Shown here one piece after another: positions 50,449 to 61,682 of a stretch of 64,000 nt of DNA. The stretch spans positions 124,001-188,000 of the forward strand of contig JAIXHQ010000002.1 in the NCBI GenBank assembly GCA_030145715.1. The letters run 5' to 3'. The notes beneath the pieces are model-generated. The model had not been told where the DNA came from, did no database searches, and was given only the letters and a program-made list of their open reading frames with translations. This DNA is from Sphingopyxis sp. Lineage in GTDB: Bacteria; Pseudomonadota; Alphaproteobacteria; Sphingomonadales; Sphingomonadaceae. A program made the position numbers and the translations under genes. Each line of letters begins with the position of its first letter. Within the stretch, counting starts at the first letter, position 1.

Positions 50449-51537
50449 TCAGTCCGACGAAATCAGTGGCTTTACGTCCTCCGGCCGCAGGTCGACGCGG
50501 ATCGACGCGCGCGTGCCAGGTCGGCTCCCTGCCGCGTTAATCGGCGCATAGGAAACGGCGGCCTTGTGCGTCCGCGCCAACGCCTCGATCAATCGCGTGC
50601 CCAGCCCCGTTCCACGCGCCACGCCGTCGCCCGGCATTCCCGCGCCATCATCCTCGACCGTCAGTTCGATCGACGCGCCGCCCATTTGCCGCAGTATCAG
50701 GCGGATTTCCCCGCCATCGTCATGGTCATAGGCATATTTGCAGGCATTGCTGACCCACTCATTGGCGATCATTCCCAGCGCCACGGCCTTGTCGGTCGCC
50801 ACCCGGACGGGATCGACCGACGCGACGACGCGCCTTACGCCCGCGCCGTTCGACCAGGTTTCAGAAAGGTCATGTGCCAGCCCGGTCAGATAATCGCCCA
50901 TCGCGACAAATTCGACATCGTCGGTGGTATAAAGGCGGCGGTTCACCTGCGCCACCGTCGCAATCCGCTGCTGCGTCTTTTGCAGCGCCTCGCGCGCGGC
51001 TGGGTCGGTCAGACTTTTCGACTGCAGCGCGACGAACGACATGATCATCTGCAAATTATTCGCGACCCGGTGGTTCACTTCTTTCAACAAGGCTTCAAGC
51101 CGCGCGTTGCTCGCGCGCAGTTCGGCCTCTGCCGCCTCGCCGGCACGGCGAAGCTGCGCGCGGTCGAGCACCTGGTCAAAGCTTGACGCCAGCAGGTCGA
51201 AAAAATCCTCGCCGACCGATTTCACGACATAGTCGTCGGCGCCCGATTGCAGCGCGGCCACCGCGATCCGGCTTTCTTCCGATCCGGTCACATAGACGAT
51301 CGGCGGACAATCGCGCAGCGCACGCAGCGCCTCCAGCGTCGCCAGCCCGTCCTGCCCCGGCATATAATGGTCGACCGCAACCAGATCGAACGCGGTCACT
51401 TTCGCCATATCGACGCCCTCGGCACCGCTCGCCGCAAGGCTGACTTCAAAGCCCTTGCGCGCGAGCGCCCGCGCGGCAAGACGACGCATGCCATCGTCGT
51501 CGTCGATATAGAGGATGTGGGTCAGCGTGGGCCTCAG
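50449..51537 (-). CDS. Receiver domain fused to HisKA_2/HWE-type histidine kinase, probable CTG start
   Basis: About 362 residues if begun at CTG 51537. The first ATG in the frame (51489) would remove the first beta strand and the acidic pair of the receiver, whose codons THILYIDDDDGMRRLAARALARKGFEV lie upstream. The only in-frame near-start codons there are CTG 51537, which overlaps the preceding TGA as CTGA, and CTG 51525. The receiver's phosphoacceptor Asp is in LVAVDHYMPGQDG, with YVTGSEES and YVVKS as switch residues. The C-terminal kinase has KEVNHRVANNLQMIMSFVALQ (His box) and LGMIANEWVSNACKYAYDH (N box). Third gene of a three-gene minus-strand operon. Confidence 0.82.
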   Translation of the reverse strand: MRPTLTHILYIDDDDGMRRLAARALARKGFEVSLAASGAEGVDMAKVTAFDLVAVDHYMPGQDGLATLEALRALRDCPPIVYVTGSEESRIAVAALQSGADDYVVKSVGEDFFDLLASSFDQVLDRAQLRRAGEAAEAELRASNARLEALLKEVNHRVANNLQMIMSFVALQSKSLTDPAAREALQKTQQRIATVAQVNRRLYTTDDVEFVAMGDYLTGLAHDLSETWSNGAGVRRVVASVDPVRVATDKAVALGMIANEWVSNACKYAYDHDDGGEIRLILRQMGGASIELTVEDDGAGMPGDGVARGTGLGTRLIEALARTHKAAVSYAPINAAGSRPGTRASIRVDLRPEDVKPLISSD

Positions 51538-51980
51538 GCGGGATCGGGGTCGGGGACCTGGATCACCGACAGGAACAGGCCCAATTGACGGATCGCGTCG
51601 GCGAAATTCTCATAATTCACCGGCTTGGTGATATAGACATTGCATCCAAGGTCATAACAACGCTGAATTTCGATCTTGTCGTCGGTGGTCGTCAGCACGA
51701 CGACGGGTGTTCGCCGTAGCGGGCTGCCATCGGCTTTCAACTTCGCCAAGATGTCGGTTCCGCTCATGTCCGGCAGGTTGAGGTCGAGCAGCACGAGCGC
51801 CGGCCCGTTGCGAACCGGCCCTTCGGCAGCATCGTACAGAAACTCCAGCGCCGACGTCCCATCAAGAAAATGGTGGATCGCGTTCGAGATGCCGGCGCGC
51901 CGGATATTCTTTTCGATCAGGCGCGCATGTCCCTCATCGTCCTCGATCATAACGATATTGACAGGCTTCTGGTCAGACAT
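51534..51980 (-). CDS. CheY-like response regulator (Rcp1 type)
   Basis: 148 residues. A single receiver domain with no output domain: IVMIEDDEGHARLIEKNIRRAG, phosphoacceptor Asp in VLLDLNLPDMSGTDIL, Thr in VVVLTTTDD and Lys in VYITKPVNYENF. This is the Rcp1-like subgroup that pairs with histidine kinases carrying phytochrome-like output. Overlaps the upstream kinase by eight bases and the downstream hybrid kinase by four. It may shuttle phosphate between the two kinases (inference from order). Confidence 0.92.
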   Translation of the reverse strand: MSDQKPVNIVMIEDDEGHARLIEKNIRRAGISNAIHHFLDGTSALEFLYDAAEGPVRNGPALVLLDLNLPDMSGTDILAKLKADGSPLRRTPVVVLTTTDDKIEIQRCYDLGCNVYITKPVNYENFADAIRQLGLFLSVIQVPDPDPA

Positions 51981-53484
51981 CCTCTTCTCCGCTTTGCCAC
52001 TCGATCGGCAAGATCAGCCGGAAGGTGGACCCCTCACCCAATTCGGACTGGACTTCGATAGTACCGCCGAGGCGATATGCGAGCGCGCGCGCATGCGCAA
52101 GGCCGATCCCCTCGCCGGGCTGATCCTGCACACCCGATCGCCGAAAAAGATCGAACACGCGCTCATGATCGCGCGTCGCGATGCCGCGACCATTGTCGAT
52201 CACATCGACCCATGCGCGACCAAAATCGGCCCCGCCGGTCACGCGGATCACGCCGGGACGGCCGGGACGGCCGGGCTGGAGATATTTGAGCGCATTTTCG
52301 ACCAGGTTCGACAATATCTGTTCGACCGCGACCCGGTCGTTCACGACGACCGGCAGCTTGCCCACCGACACATCGGTCCCGCTTTCGTCGATCCGGTGCT
52401 GAAGGCTTCCGACGATCGCCTCCAACACCGCTGCCAAGTCGAGCCGTTCGGGCGCCAAGGTCCGCCTGCCCTGCCGCGACAGGTTGAGGATGGCGTTGAT
52501 GAGCCGGTCCATCTTTTGCGTCGAGGTGCGGATAAAGCCGATCGATTCGGGCAGATCCTCCTCGACCGCCAGGCGTGTCGCAGCGTCGGGTTCGCTCCAT
52601 CCGTCGGCTGCGCCCTTTTCCAGATAGGCGGCGATCGCCTTCCGCGCTGTCTCCAACTCGGCGGTAAAGCCCATGACGTTGACCAGCGGCGATCGCAGAT
52701 CGTGCGAGACGATGTAGGCGAAACGCTGAATTTCCGCATTCGCGCGTTTCAATTCACCCGTTCGCGCCTCGACCACGTCTTCCAGCCCGTCATTAAGGCG
52801 CCTGAGTTCGATGCGCGACGTCCGAAGCTCCACCAGATTCCGCCGCACCAGCAACAATGTCGCGATCGCGACGCCCATGATCAGCAGCGCCGTGAGGCTC
52901 AGCAGGATATTGAACTGTCCCTGCGTCCGTTGCTGCCTCTGCTCGCGGTCGCGCAGCAGCGCGAGTTCGGCATTCGTCATCTCTTCGACGACCGCGCGCG
53001 ACGCCCGCACCTCCAACACGCCCCTGTCGGCAGCGAAGCCCGCGAGCAGCGCGGCGCGATCATCTCCCCGCAGGCCCAGCGTCTTGCGATAATGGTCCGC
53101 ATAGATTTTCAGATGCGCGCGAAGCCTCGCTGCCCGTGCCTGTTGCACCGGATTGTCGGCGACAAGTCGAACCAGATTTTTCAACCGATCATATGACTGA
53201 GCCTCTGCATCGGCCATGATCGTCGCAAATCGCGGGTTCTGCGTCATGATGAGCCCGCGGCGCGCCGTCTCCATGCGCTCCATCGCGCTCGCATAGGCGC
53301 CAAGGCTTGCCTCGACCGCCAGCGTATGCACGACCCGCTGCGCGTCGATGCCATTTTGCCGCTGGATATAAAAGGCGCTGCCCGCCGCCATCAGCAGCGC
53401 GGCGAATCCCAAGGCCAGCAGCGCGAAGATCAGACGGGTCGCGCGCGTGTCACGGCCCAGCGAGGAAAGTCTGCTCGATTCCAT
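51973..53484 (-). CDS. CHASE3-type membrane histidine kinase
   Basis: 503 residues. N-terminal helix (LIFALLALGFAALLMAAGSAFYI). A CHASE3-like sensor domain has VHTLAVEASLGAYASAMERMETARRGLIMTQNPRF, followed by helix FNILLSLTALLIMGVAIATLLLV. A coiled segment leads to HisKA (ELKRANAEIQRFAYIVSHDLRSPLVNVMGFTAELE). The HATPase has LVENALKYL and DNGRGIATRDHERVFDLF...GEGIGLAHARALAYRLGGTIEV. Its order with a CheY-like regulator matches phytochrome-type kinase-regulator pairs. Signal unknown. First gene of the operon. Confidence 0.93.
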   Translation of the reverse strand: MESSRLSSLGRDTRATRLIFALLALGFAALLMAAGSAFYIQRQNGIDAQRVVHTLAVEASLGAYASAMERMETARRGLIMTQNPRFATIMADAEAQSYDRLKNLVRLVADNPVQQARAARLRAHLKIYADHYRKTLGLRGDDRAALLAGFAADRGVLEVRASRAVVEEMTNAELALLRDREQRQQRTQGQFNILLSLTALLIMGVAIATLLLVRRNLVELRTSRIELRRLNDGLEDVVEARTGELKRANAEIQRFAYIVSHDLRSPLVNVMGFTAELETARKAIAAYLEKGAADGWSEPDAATRLAVEEDLPESIGFIRTSTQKMDRLINAILNLSRQGRRTLAPERLDLAAVLEAIVGSLQHRIDESGTDVSVGKLPVVVNDRVAVEQILSNLVENALKYLQPGRPGRPGVIRVTGGADFGRAWVDVIDNGRGIATRDHERVFDLFRRSGVQDQPGEGIGLAHARALAYRLGGTIEVQSELGEGSTFRLILPIEWQSGEEDV

Positions 53485-53732
53485 ATCTTCCCATGCCTTG
53501 CGGTGCCCCCGCCCGCAAGCCGTCCGAAGGCCTCACAAGATATGCCGCTCCCGTTTGTCGGGCGAATTGTCCGCGACGACGCCGTAAACCTCCCCACCCC
53601 CTTGCAATTCCATGGGTCGGGCGTAAGGCGGCGCCAACATAAACCTGCGCGTGCGACTCCCGCTGGCCCCGCTCTCCCGCTTTGCCACCGGACGGTCATT
53701 CCCCGCCGCGCCAACATGGGGACTGCAATCCT

Positions 53733-56405
<2,673 letters not shown>

Positions 56406-56551
56406 TCGTGAATGAAGGCGGAGAGCGGATTTCCTCTCTTCGCCTTCGATCCTTTCGGCGGCGGCTACCGACCGGATGACCATCGCGGCCGGATAGCGGC
56501 GGCCGGACGAACGCTGCATGACCTGCCCCGCTTCATGCCAAAGGATCGCCC

Positions 56552-56827
56552 ATGGACGCGCTGCGCATCGCCATCGAAGTCGTCGGCTGGGCGGCGGCGG
56601 TCATCATCCTTGCCGCCTATATCCTGCTGTCGCTCGGCAAGCTCGACGGCCGAAGCTATGTTTATCAGTGGATGAACGTGATTGGTGCGGGCGGCTTCGT
56701 CATCAATTCCGGCTATAACGGCGCGCTACCGTCGGCGGTACTCAACGTGATATGGGCCGGGATGGGAATATTTACGCTGGCGGTCGTGTGGCGCGCGCGC
56801 AAAGCCGCCCGCGCCATCATTTCCTAG
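56552..56827 (+). CDS. CBU_0592 family small membrane protein
   Basis: 91 residues with three hydrophobic helices (IAIEVVGWAAAVIILAAYILLSLG, YQWMNVIGAGGFVINSGYNGALPSAVLNVIWAGMGIFTLAVVW). The pattern VGWAAAVIILAAYILLSLGKLDGRSYVYQWMNVIGA fits the CBU_0592 family of SWEET-like small membrane proteins. Function not established. Stands alone between acnA and tRNA-Val. Confidence 0.85.
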   Translation: MDALRIAIEVVGWAAAVIILAAYILLSLGKLDGRSYVYQWMNVIGAGGFVINSGYNGALPSAVLNVIWAGMGIFTLAVVWRARKAARAIIS

Positions 56828-57015
56828 GGCGTACATCGGCAACCATCCGTTGATCCTGCTCGGCGCCGCGTGGCACTGGCGGACGCAGGTCGATACGGCG
56901 TTCGCGGGGTTCGGGTTGCGGTCCGCCGTCGCGATCGAAACCCACACGCACGGATCGTGCCTGCGCGCTGGCCGCACTCACGGACGATCAAGGGGAAAGC
57001 CGCGCCGCCGCGGCA

Positions 57016-57091
57016 TGGTGGGCGCTGACGGGCTCGAACCGCCGACCCTCTCGGTGTAAACGAGATGCTCTACCAACTGAGCTAAGCGCCC
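57016..57091 (-). tRNA. tRNA-Val (anticodon TAC)
   Basis: The minus strand reads GGGCGCTTAGCTCAGTTGG..., anticodon loop TTTACAC (TAC), T-arm GGTTCGAGCCC, acceptor pairing GGGCGC and encoded CCA. 76 nt. Confidence 0.97.
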
Positions 57092-57144
57092 CCGTTCGGG
57101 GAAGCGCCCCCTGCCACAACCCGGCGCATCTGGCAAGCGCGCCG

Positions 57145-58191
57145 CTATTCCTCCAGCGCCTCGAAATAGCGCGTCAGCGCGTCACCGGCCCGATCGGCCA
57201 GCGCGATGAAGATGCGGCGGCCGTCCTGCGGATCATCCTGGCGCACGAACAGCCCGGCATCGGTCATCGTCTTGATCCAGCGCAGCGCCGTCGTCGCCGG
57301 GACCGCCGCCGCGATGCACAGGCTCGACACCGACACCGGCTGGCGTTCAAGCTGCGCCGCATATAGGTCGAGCAGCATGTCCCACGCCGGATCGGCGAAC
57401 AGGTCGGCCGGGAAAAACTGTTCGCGCATCCGCCTCTGGCGCAGCATTCGCCGCACCTCCTTGGCCAGCCGCCGGTCGCGCGCATGGTCGTCGATGACAA
57501 AGCCGCGCGGTGCGGCCACGAAATCGCGCGGCGGCGATCGGACCTGTCCCGCATGATCGGCCGGTCCGCCGCGCCACGGCGCCGCCCCCGGAATCGTCCC
57601 CGGCAGGGCGGCCCGTTGTGCCGCCAGATCGTTCAGGACGCGCGAAATCCGCGCGACTTCTTCCTGCAATTGATCGATCCGTTCCATCGCGTCGTCGCGC
57701 GCGACGTCGTGCAATATCCCGTGCCGGATGCGCCGCGCCGCCGCCAGCGCGACCATCCGTTCGGCCGGGTCGGCATCGACTAGGAACTGCACATTGACCG
57801 CCGCGGGAATCGCCGCCGCGACGTGATCGAGCGCGAACAGCGCGGTTTCGCAGATCAGGCTGCACCCCCGCGCTTCGACCGCATCGCAGATCGCGGCCAG
57901 CGTCGCGGCGTCCACCGTTTCGGCCGCCGCCAGCCACACGATGTCCAGCGTGATCGTCTGACGGATATAGTCCGCCGCGCAAAAGGCAGGGAGCATATTG
58001 GCCAGCCGCACCTGTGCGATCACGGCGGCATCGGGCCATTCGCTTCGCGGCCCGACGAACAACAGCGGCGAATGGATGCCCATGGGCACCGCCCCGCCGA
58101 TCGTCGGCGGCGGCCCGGCATCGCCCGCGCCGAATCCCTCGACCGGAAAGGCCGATGTATCGAATCCCGATTCCGCACCATGATCGATCAT
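57145..58191 (-). CDS. MarR-like winged-helix regulator with long N-terminal domain
   Basis: 348 residues from ATG 58191. The N-terminal ~190 residues show no known sensor domain but have repeated alpha/beta segments (SPLLFVGPRSEWPDAAVIAQVRLAN, IVWLAAAETVDAATLAAICDAVEARGCSLICETALFALDHVAA). A short coiled coil follows (MERIDQLQEEVARISRVLNDLAAQ). The C-terminal winged helix is MarR type (MLLDLYAAQLERQPVSVSSLCIAAAVPATTALRWIKTMTDAGLFVRQDDPQDGRRIFIALADRAGDALTRYF). Similar proteins occur across sphingomonads. The DNA target is unknown; a role with divergent crcB 311 bases away is untested. Confidence 0.82.
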   Translation of the reverse strand: MIDHGAESGFDTSAFPVEGFGAGDAGPPPTIGGAVPMGIHSPLLFVGPRSEWPDAAVIAQVRLANMLPAFCAADYIRQTITLDIVWLAAAETVDAATLAAICDAVEARGCSLICETALFALDHVAAAIPAAVNVQFLVDADPAERMVALAAARRIRHGILHDVARDDAMERIDQLQEEVARISRVLNDLAAQRAALPGTIPGAAPWRGGPADHAGQVRSPPRDFVAAPRGFVIDDHARDRRLAKEVRRMLRQRRMREQFFPADLFADPAWDMLLDLYAAQLERQPVSVSSLCIAAAVPATTALRWIKTMTDAGLFVRQDDPQDGRRIFIALADRAGDALTRYFEALEE

Positions 58192-58502
58192 GCCGTCATC
58201 CTCGCTGCATCGCCCCGCCATGGCGTAATCATGCCTTCATTTCGGTTGAATTCGCCTGTTATTCGTTCCTTTTTGCCGCCAATTCGGACCAAAGCCACGT
58301 CCGGGTGGCGGCCGTCACGGAACGGTCGGAGCGGATTGCTCCAATTTGGACATGATTTGTTCTCATCGTCAAGATGTTCCGCGCGCCTGCCGATCCATCG
58401 GCGGCGATTCTGGCCAAGTCATTGTTTCCCCACGCCTCGCAGACGTCGCCGCCACACCGATAACGCGCCCGCTATGCCTCGCCGCCGTTTCCGGCTAGGG
58501 CG
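58192..58502. other. Intergenic region between the MarR-like gene and crcB
   Basis: 311 bases, AT-richer than its surroundings. It holds the divergent promoters but I see no clear consensus boxes, no Fur-like palindrome and no fluoride-riboswitch pattern before crcB. Nothing else recognised. Confidence 0.6.
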
Positions 58503-58886
58503 ATGGTCATGAACAGCCTGTTCCCCGTCATGCTTGGCGGCGCGATCGGCGCCGGGGCCCGCCATCTGGTCGGCCAGGCGATGCTCGCGCGGCTTGGCCC
58601 CGGCTTCCCGTGGTGGACGCTGGCGATCAACATCGTCGGCAGCCTGATGATGGGGCTGCTCGTCGGCTGGCTTGCCCGTGGCGATGGCGGCGACACCACG
58701 CGCCTGTTCGTCGGCGTCGGAATCCTCGGCGGCTTCACCACCTTTTCCTCTTTCAGCATGGAATTCTGGATGCTTTTCGAACGCGGCCAAAACGCCCAGG
58801 CGGCCGCCTATATCATCGCGTCGGTGGTCGGCGCGCTCGCCGCCTGCGGCATCGGCCTGGTCATGATGCGGCAGGTGCCGGCATGA
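58503..58886 (+). CDS. crcB: Fluoride efflux channel CrcB/Fluc
   Basis: 127 residues (ATG 58509 would give two fewer). Four membrane helices with the family motifs GGAIGAGARHLVGQ, TLAINIVGSLMMGLL (pore Asn) and GGFTTFSSFSMEFWML (fluoride track Phe/Thr/Ser). It forms a dual-topology dimeric F- channel that lowers cytosolic fluoride. It heads a plus-strand operon; its stop overlaps the next start as ATGA. No fluoride riboswitch was seen upstream. Confidence 0.95.
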   Translation: MVMNSLFPVMLGGAIGAGARHLVGQAMLARLGPGFPWWTLAINIVGSLMMGLLVGWLARGDGGDTTRLFVGVGILGGFTTFSSFSMEFWMLFERGQNAQAAAYIIASVVGALAACGIGLVMMRQVPA

Positions 58887-60106
58887 GCAGGACCGAACAG
58901 GATAAAGCGACGATCGCCGAAGAGGATGACGGCATCCGGCTCGACCGCTGGTTCAAGCGCCATCGCGAAGGGACGCCCCATGCGCTGCTGGCGCGCTGGG
59001 CGCGTTCGGGGCAGTTGACGCTGGACGGGAAAAGGGCCGATGTTTCGGACCGGATCGCCGCCGGACAGACATTGGTGATGCCGACCCCGCCGGTCGAAAC
59101 CGTGGCGCGCCCGGCGCGCAAGGGCCGCCCGCTGACCGACGCCGACGTCGAACTCGCCACCGGCATGATGATCCACCGCGATGCGAGCGCGATCGTCCTC
59201 AACAAGCTGCCCGGCCTTGCGACACAGGGCGGGACAAAGACCGAACAGCATGTCGACGGCCTGCTCGACGCGCTGAAATTCGACGGGCCGGTGCGACCGA
59301 AACTTGTCCACCGGCTCGACAAGGATACGTCCGGCGCGCTGCTGATCGCGCGGACTCCCAAGGCGGCGGCCTATTTCGCCAAGAGTTTTTCGAACCGCAG
59401 CGCGCGCAAGACCTATTGGGCGCTGATCGTCGGCGTTCCCGATATTCAACAAGGCGAAATCGACCTGCCGCTGGCCAAGCAGCCGGGATCGGGCGGCGAA
59501 AAGATGCATGTTCATGACGACGGCCTCGCGTCGAAAACCCGCTATCGCGTCATCGAACGCGCGGGCAACAGCGCGGCATGGGTGGAATTGCAGCCGCTGA
59601 CGGGGCGGACGCACCAGCTTCGCGTGCATATGGCCGCGATCGGCCATCCGATCGTCGGCGACGGGAAATATGGCGGCAAAGGCGCCTTCCTGACCGGAAC
59701 GATCAGCCGCAAGATGCATCTGCACAGCCGACGCCTGCGCATCGATCATCCCGACGGCGGCGCCATCGACATCAGCGCGGACGTGCCCGAACATTTTGCC
59801 GCCAGCCTTGACGCGCTGGGTTTCGACCTGTTGCTGGGCGACGTCGGCGTCGACGATGTCGCAAAGGGACCGCCACCGAAAGCCGCGGCAAAAGCGGCGG
59901 CAAAGGCGCACAGCAAACAGATCCGCAAGGCACGGCGCGGCGAACGGCGCGGCCGGACAGCCGACAGCAAGCCGACCGATTTCGTCGGCAAGCCAAAGCC
60001 AAAGCCCAAGGCAAAGGCCGGATCGGGCAAAGCCGCCCCCGCCAAACCGGCGGGCCGCAAGCCGGGCGCGCAGAAACGTTCGGCGCCGCCGCCAAAGGCA
60101 CGCTGA
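58883..60106 (+). CDS. RluA-family pseudouridine synthase with basic C-terminal tail
   Basis: 407 residues from ATG 58883 (ATGA with crcB). An N-terminal S4-like segment (EDDGIRLDRWFKRHREGTPHALLARWARSGQLTLDGKRADV) is followed by the RluA catalytic core: PKLVHRLDKDTSGALLIARTP (catalytic Asp) and GRTHQLRVHMAAIGHPIVGDGKYGG. The last ~95 residues are a Lys/Ala/Pro-rich disordered tail (KAAAKAAAKAHSKQIRKARRG...KPKPKPKAKAG), likely RNA or ribosome contacting. It probably modifies 23S rRNA (RluC/RluD group). ORF-track start 58610 is shadow of crcB. Confidence 0.93.
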   Translation: MSRTEQDKATIAEEDDGIRLDRWFKRHREGTPHALLARWARSGQLTLDGKRADVSDRIAAGQTLVMPTPPVETVARPARKGRPLTDADVELATGMMIHRDASAIVLNKLPGLATQGGTKTEQHVDGLLDALKFDGPVRPKLVHRLDKDTSGALLIARTPKAAAYFAKSFSNRSARKTYWALIVGVPDIQQGEIDLPLAKQPGSGGEKMHVHDDGLASKTRYRVIERAGNSAAWVELQPLTGRTHQLRVHMAAIGHPIVGDGKYGGKGAFLTGTISRKMHLHSRRLRIDHPDGGAIDISADVPEHFAASLDALGFDLLLGDVGVDDVAKGPPPKAAAKAAAKAHSKQIRKARRGERRGRTADSKPTDFVGKPKPKPKAKAGSGKAAPAKPAGRKPGAQKRSAPPPKAR

Positions 60107-60726
60107 TGCATCCCAATTCCGCTTTCCGTCCGCGACAGGACGATCTTGCCGAACTGTTGGTGCGCGAAATCGGCTTTGCCGCGATCTTCGCGGCCACCCC
60201 CGACGGCCCGCGCGTCGCCCACGCGCCGGTGGTGCTGGCGGAGGACCGGACGACGCTGCAATTCCACCTGGCGCGCGGCAATGCGCTGACCCGGCATCTC
60301 GACGGCGCAGCCGCACTGGCGGTGGTGCAGGGTCCCGACGCCTATGTCAGCGCAAGCTGGTACGCCGACGCCAACCAGGTGCCGACATGGAATTATGTCG
60401 CGATCGAAATGGAAGGCGTGGCGCGCAAGCTGGACGACGCCGCGCTGGTGCGACAGCTCGACGCGCTGAGCGAAGCGCATGAGGCGCGCGTCGGCGCCAA
60501 TCCGCCATGGACGCGGGACAAGATGAACCCCGCGCTATTCAGCAGGATGACGGGCACCATCACCGGATTCGAGATGCGGATCGCCGCGTGGCGGCCCACG
60601 ATCAAGCTGTCGCAGAACAAGTCCGCCGACGAACGCGCGCGGGTCGTCGCGGGGGTTGAGGCGGCGGGCCATGGCGCGCTGGCGCAGTTGATGCGCCACC
60701 TTGGCGGCGATAGGGAGGGCGCATGA
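60106..60726 (+). CDS. FMN-binding PaiB-family protein
   Basis: 206 residues, start overlapping the pseudouridine synthase stop by one base (TGATG). Family blocks: MHPNSAFRPRQDDLAELLVREIGFAAIFA, LQFHLARGNALTRHLDGAAALAVVQGPDAYVSASWYADANQVPTWNYVAIEMEG and GFEMRIAAWRPTIKLSQNKSADERARVV. PaiB-like split-barrel flavin proteins are called transcriptional repressors of sporulation enzymes in Bacillus but their role in proteobacteria is not settled. Coupled to the neighbours by overlapping stops. Confidence 0.9.
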   Translation: MHPNSAFRPRQDDLAELLVREIGFAAIFAATPDGPRVAHAPVVLAEDRTTLQFHLARGNALTRHLDGAAALAVVQGPDAYVSASWYADANQVPTWNYVAIEMEGVARKLDDAALVRQLDALSEAHEARVGANPPWTRDKMNPALFSRMTGTITGFEMRIAAWRPTIKLSQNKSADERARVVAGVEAAGHGALAQLMRHLGGDREGA

Positions 60727-60959
60727 CCCGCCCCGACGACGCGCTCGCCCGAAAACGCTTTTTCGCCATCGCCGCCATGCGCGTCGTCGGGGCGATTTTC
60801 GTGCTCGCCGGTTTCGTGCTGATCCGTGGTGGATGGGTGCTGGCGGGCCAGCCGGCCGACCGCTGGATCGGAACCGCCGTCGTGCTGGTCGGCGCCTTTG
60901 ACTTCGCGGTCATGCCGCTGCTCCTCGCGCGCCGCTGGCGTTCGCCCAAGCCGCGGTGA
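60723..60959 (+). CDS. Small membrane protein, two helices
   Basis: 78 residues (ATGA overlap with paiB). Hydrophobic helices AIAAMRVVGAIFVLAGFVLIRGGW and WIGTAVVLVGAFDFAVMPLLLARRW, basic at both ends. I do not recognise a family. It sits between paiB and the ATP12 chaperone gene, which starts inside its stop codon (GTGA), so the five genes form one translationally coupled run. Confidence 0.8.
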   Translation: MTRPDDALARKRFFAIAAMRVVGAIFVLAGFVLIRGGWVLAGQPADRWIGTAVVLVGAFDFAVMPLLLARRWRSPKPR

Positions 60960-61645
60960 AGCGTTTTTGGAAAGAGGCCGCCGTCGTCGCCGACGGCGAC
61001 GGTTGGGGCATCGCGCTCGACGGGCGCCCCGTCCGCACGCCGCAGCGCGCGCCGCTGACCGCGCCCAGCCCCGCCCTTGCCCAGGCGATCGCCGCCGAAT
61101 GGAATGATGTCGCCGGGACCATCGACCCAGCCGCCATGCCGATGACGGGGCTGACCAACGCGGCGATCGACATCGCCATGCCCGACCTGCCCGCCTTTGC
61201 CGCGCCGGTCGCGGCTTATGCGCAAAGCGACCTTTTCTGTTACCGCGACGCGCGCGATGCCGCGTTGCAGGCCGAACAGGCGGCGGCGTGGAACCCCCTG
61301 CTCACTTGGGCCGAGGGGCGATACGGCATCGAATTTGTGCTGACCCAGGGCGTCCTGCCGATCGATCAGCCCGCCGCGACGATCGCCGCATTGCAGGACG
61401 CGGTCCTTGCGCGCGACGCATGGCGCATCACCGCGCTGACCCCGCTGGTGACGATCGGCGGATCGCTTGTCGCGGGACTGGCGCTGCTGGAAAATGCTTT
61501 CGACGCCGCCGCCCTGTGGGACGCGGTCAGCCTTGACGAACTTTATCAGGAGCGCCGATGGGGCGCCGACAGCGAAGCGCAAAAGGCGCGCGCCGGGCAC
61601 CAGCGCGACTGGGACAATGCCGCGCGCTTTCTGACGCTGCTGTAA
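60956..61645 (+). CDS. ATP12-type F1-ATPase assembly chaperone
   Basis: 229 residues from GTG overlapping the previous stop. Family blocks: MKRFWKEAAVVADGDGWGIALDGRPVRTPQRAPLTAPS, LAQAIAAEWNDVAGTIDPAAMPMTGLTNAAID and CYRDARDAALQAEQAAAWNPLLTWAEGRYGIEF. ATP12 binds the F1 alpha subunit and helps assemble F1 in mitochondria and alphaproteobacteria. Last gene of the crcB operon. Convergent with the crotonase gene. Confidence 0.95.
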   Translation: MKRFWKEAAVVADGDGWGIALDGRPVRTPQRAPLTAPSPALAQAIAAEWNDVAGTIDPAAMPMTGLTNAAIDIAMPDLPAFAAPVAAYAQSDLFCYRDARDAALQAEQAAAWNPLLTWAEGRYGIEFVLTQGVLPIDQPAATIAALQDAVLARDAWRITALTPLVTIGGSLVAGLALLENAFDAAALWDAVSLDELYQERRWGADSEAQKARAGHQRDWDNAARFLTLL

Positions 61646-61682
61646 CGTCGGGCGCCGCGCGGGACGCCCACGCCGTCCTCAT

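Noticed and set aside
53485-53560. Fourth copy of the ECF-type motif (CCTCACAAGATATG upstream of the CHASE3 kinase)
   Set aside because: Only the -35-like half resembles TTGTGAGG; no CATCTCA follows 16 bases later.
56850-57059. 69-codon plus-strand ORF ending VGADGLEPPTLSV
   Set aside because: Again a tRNA read-through artefact, running into the complement of tRNA-Val(TAC).
58440-58502. Fluoride riboswitch before crcB
   Set aside because: The conserved pseudoknot sequence of that riboswitch class is not visible in the short leader.
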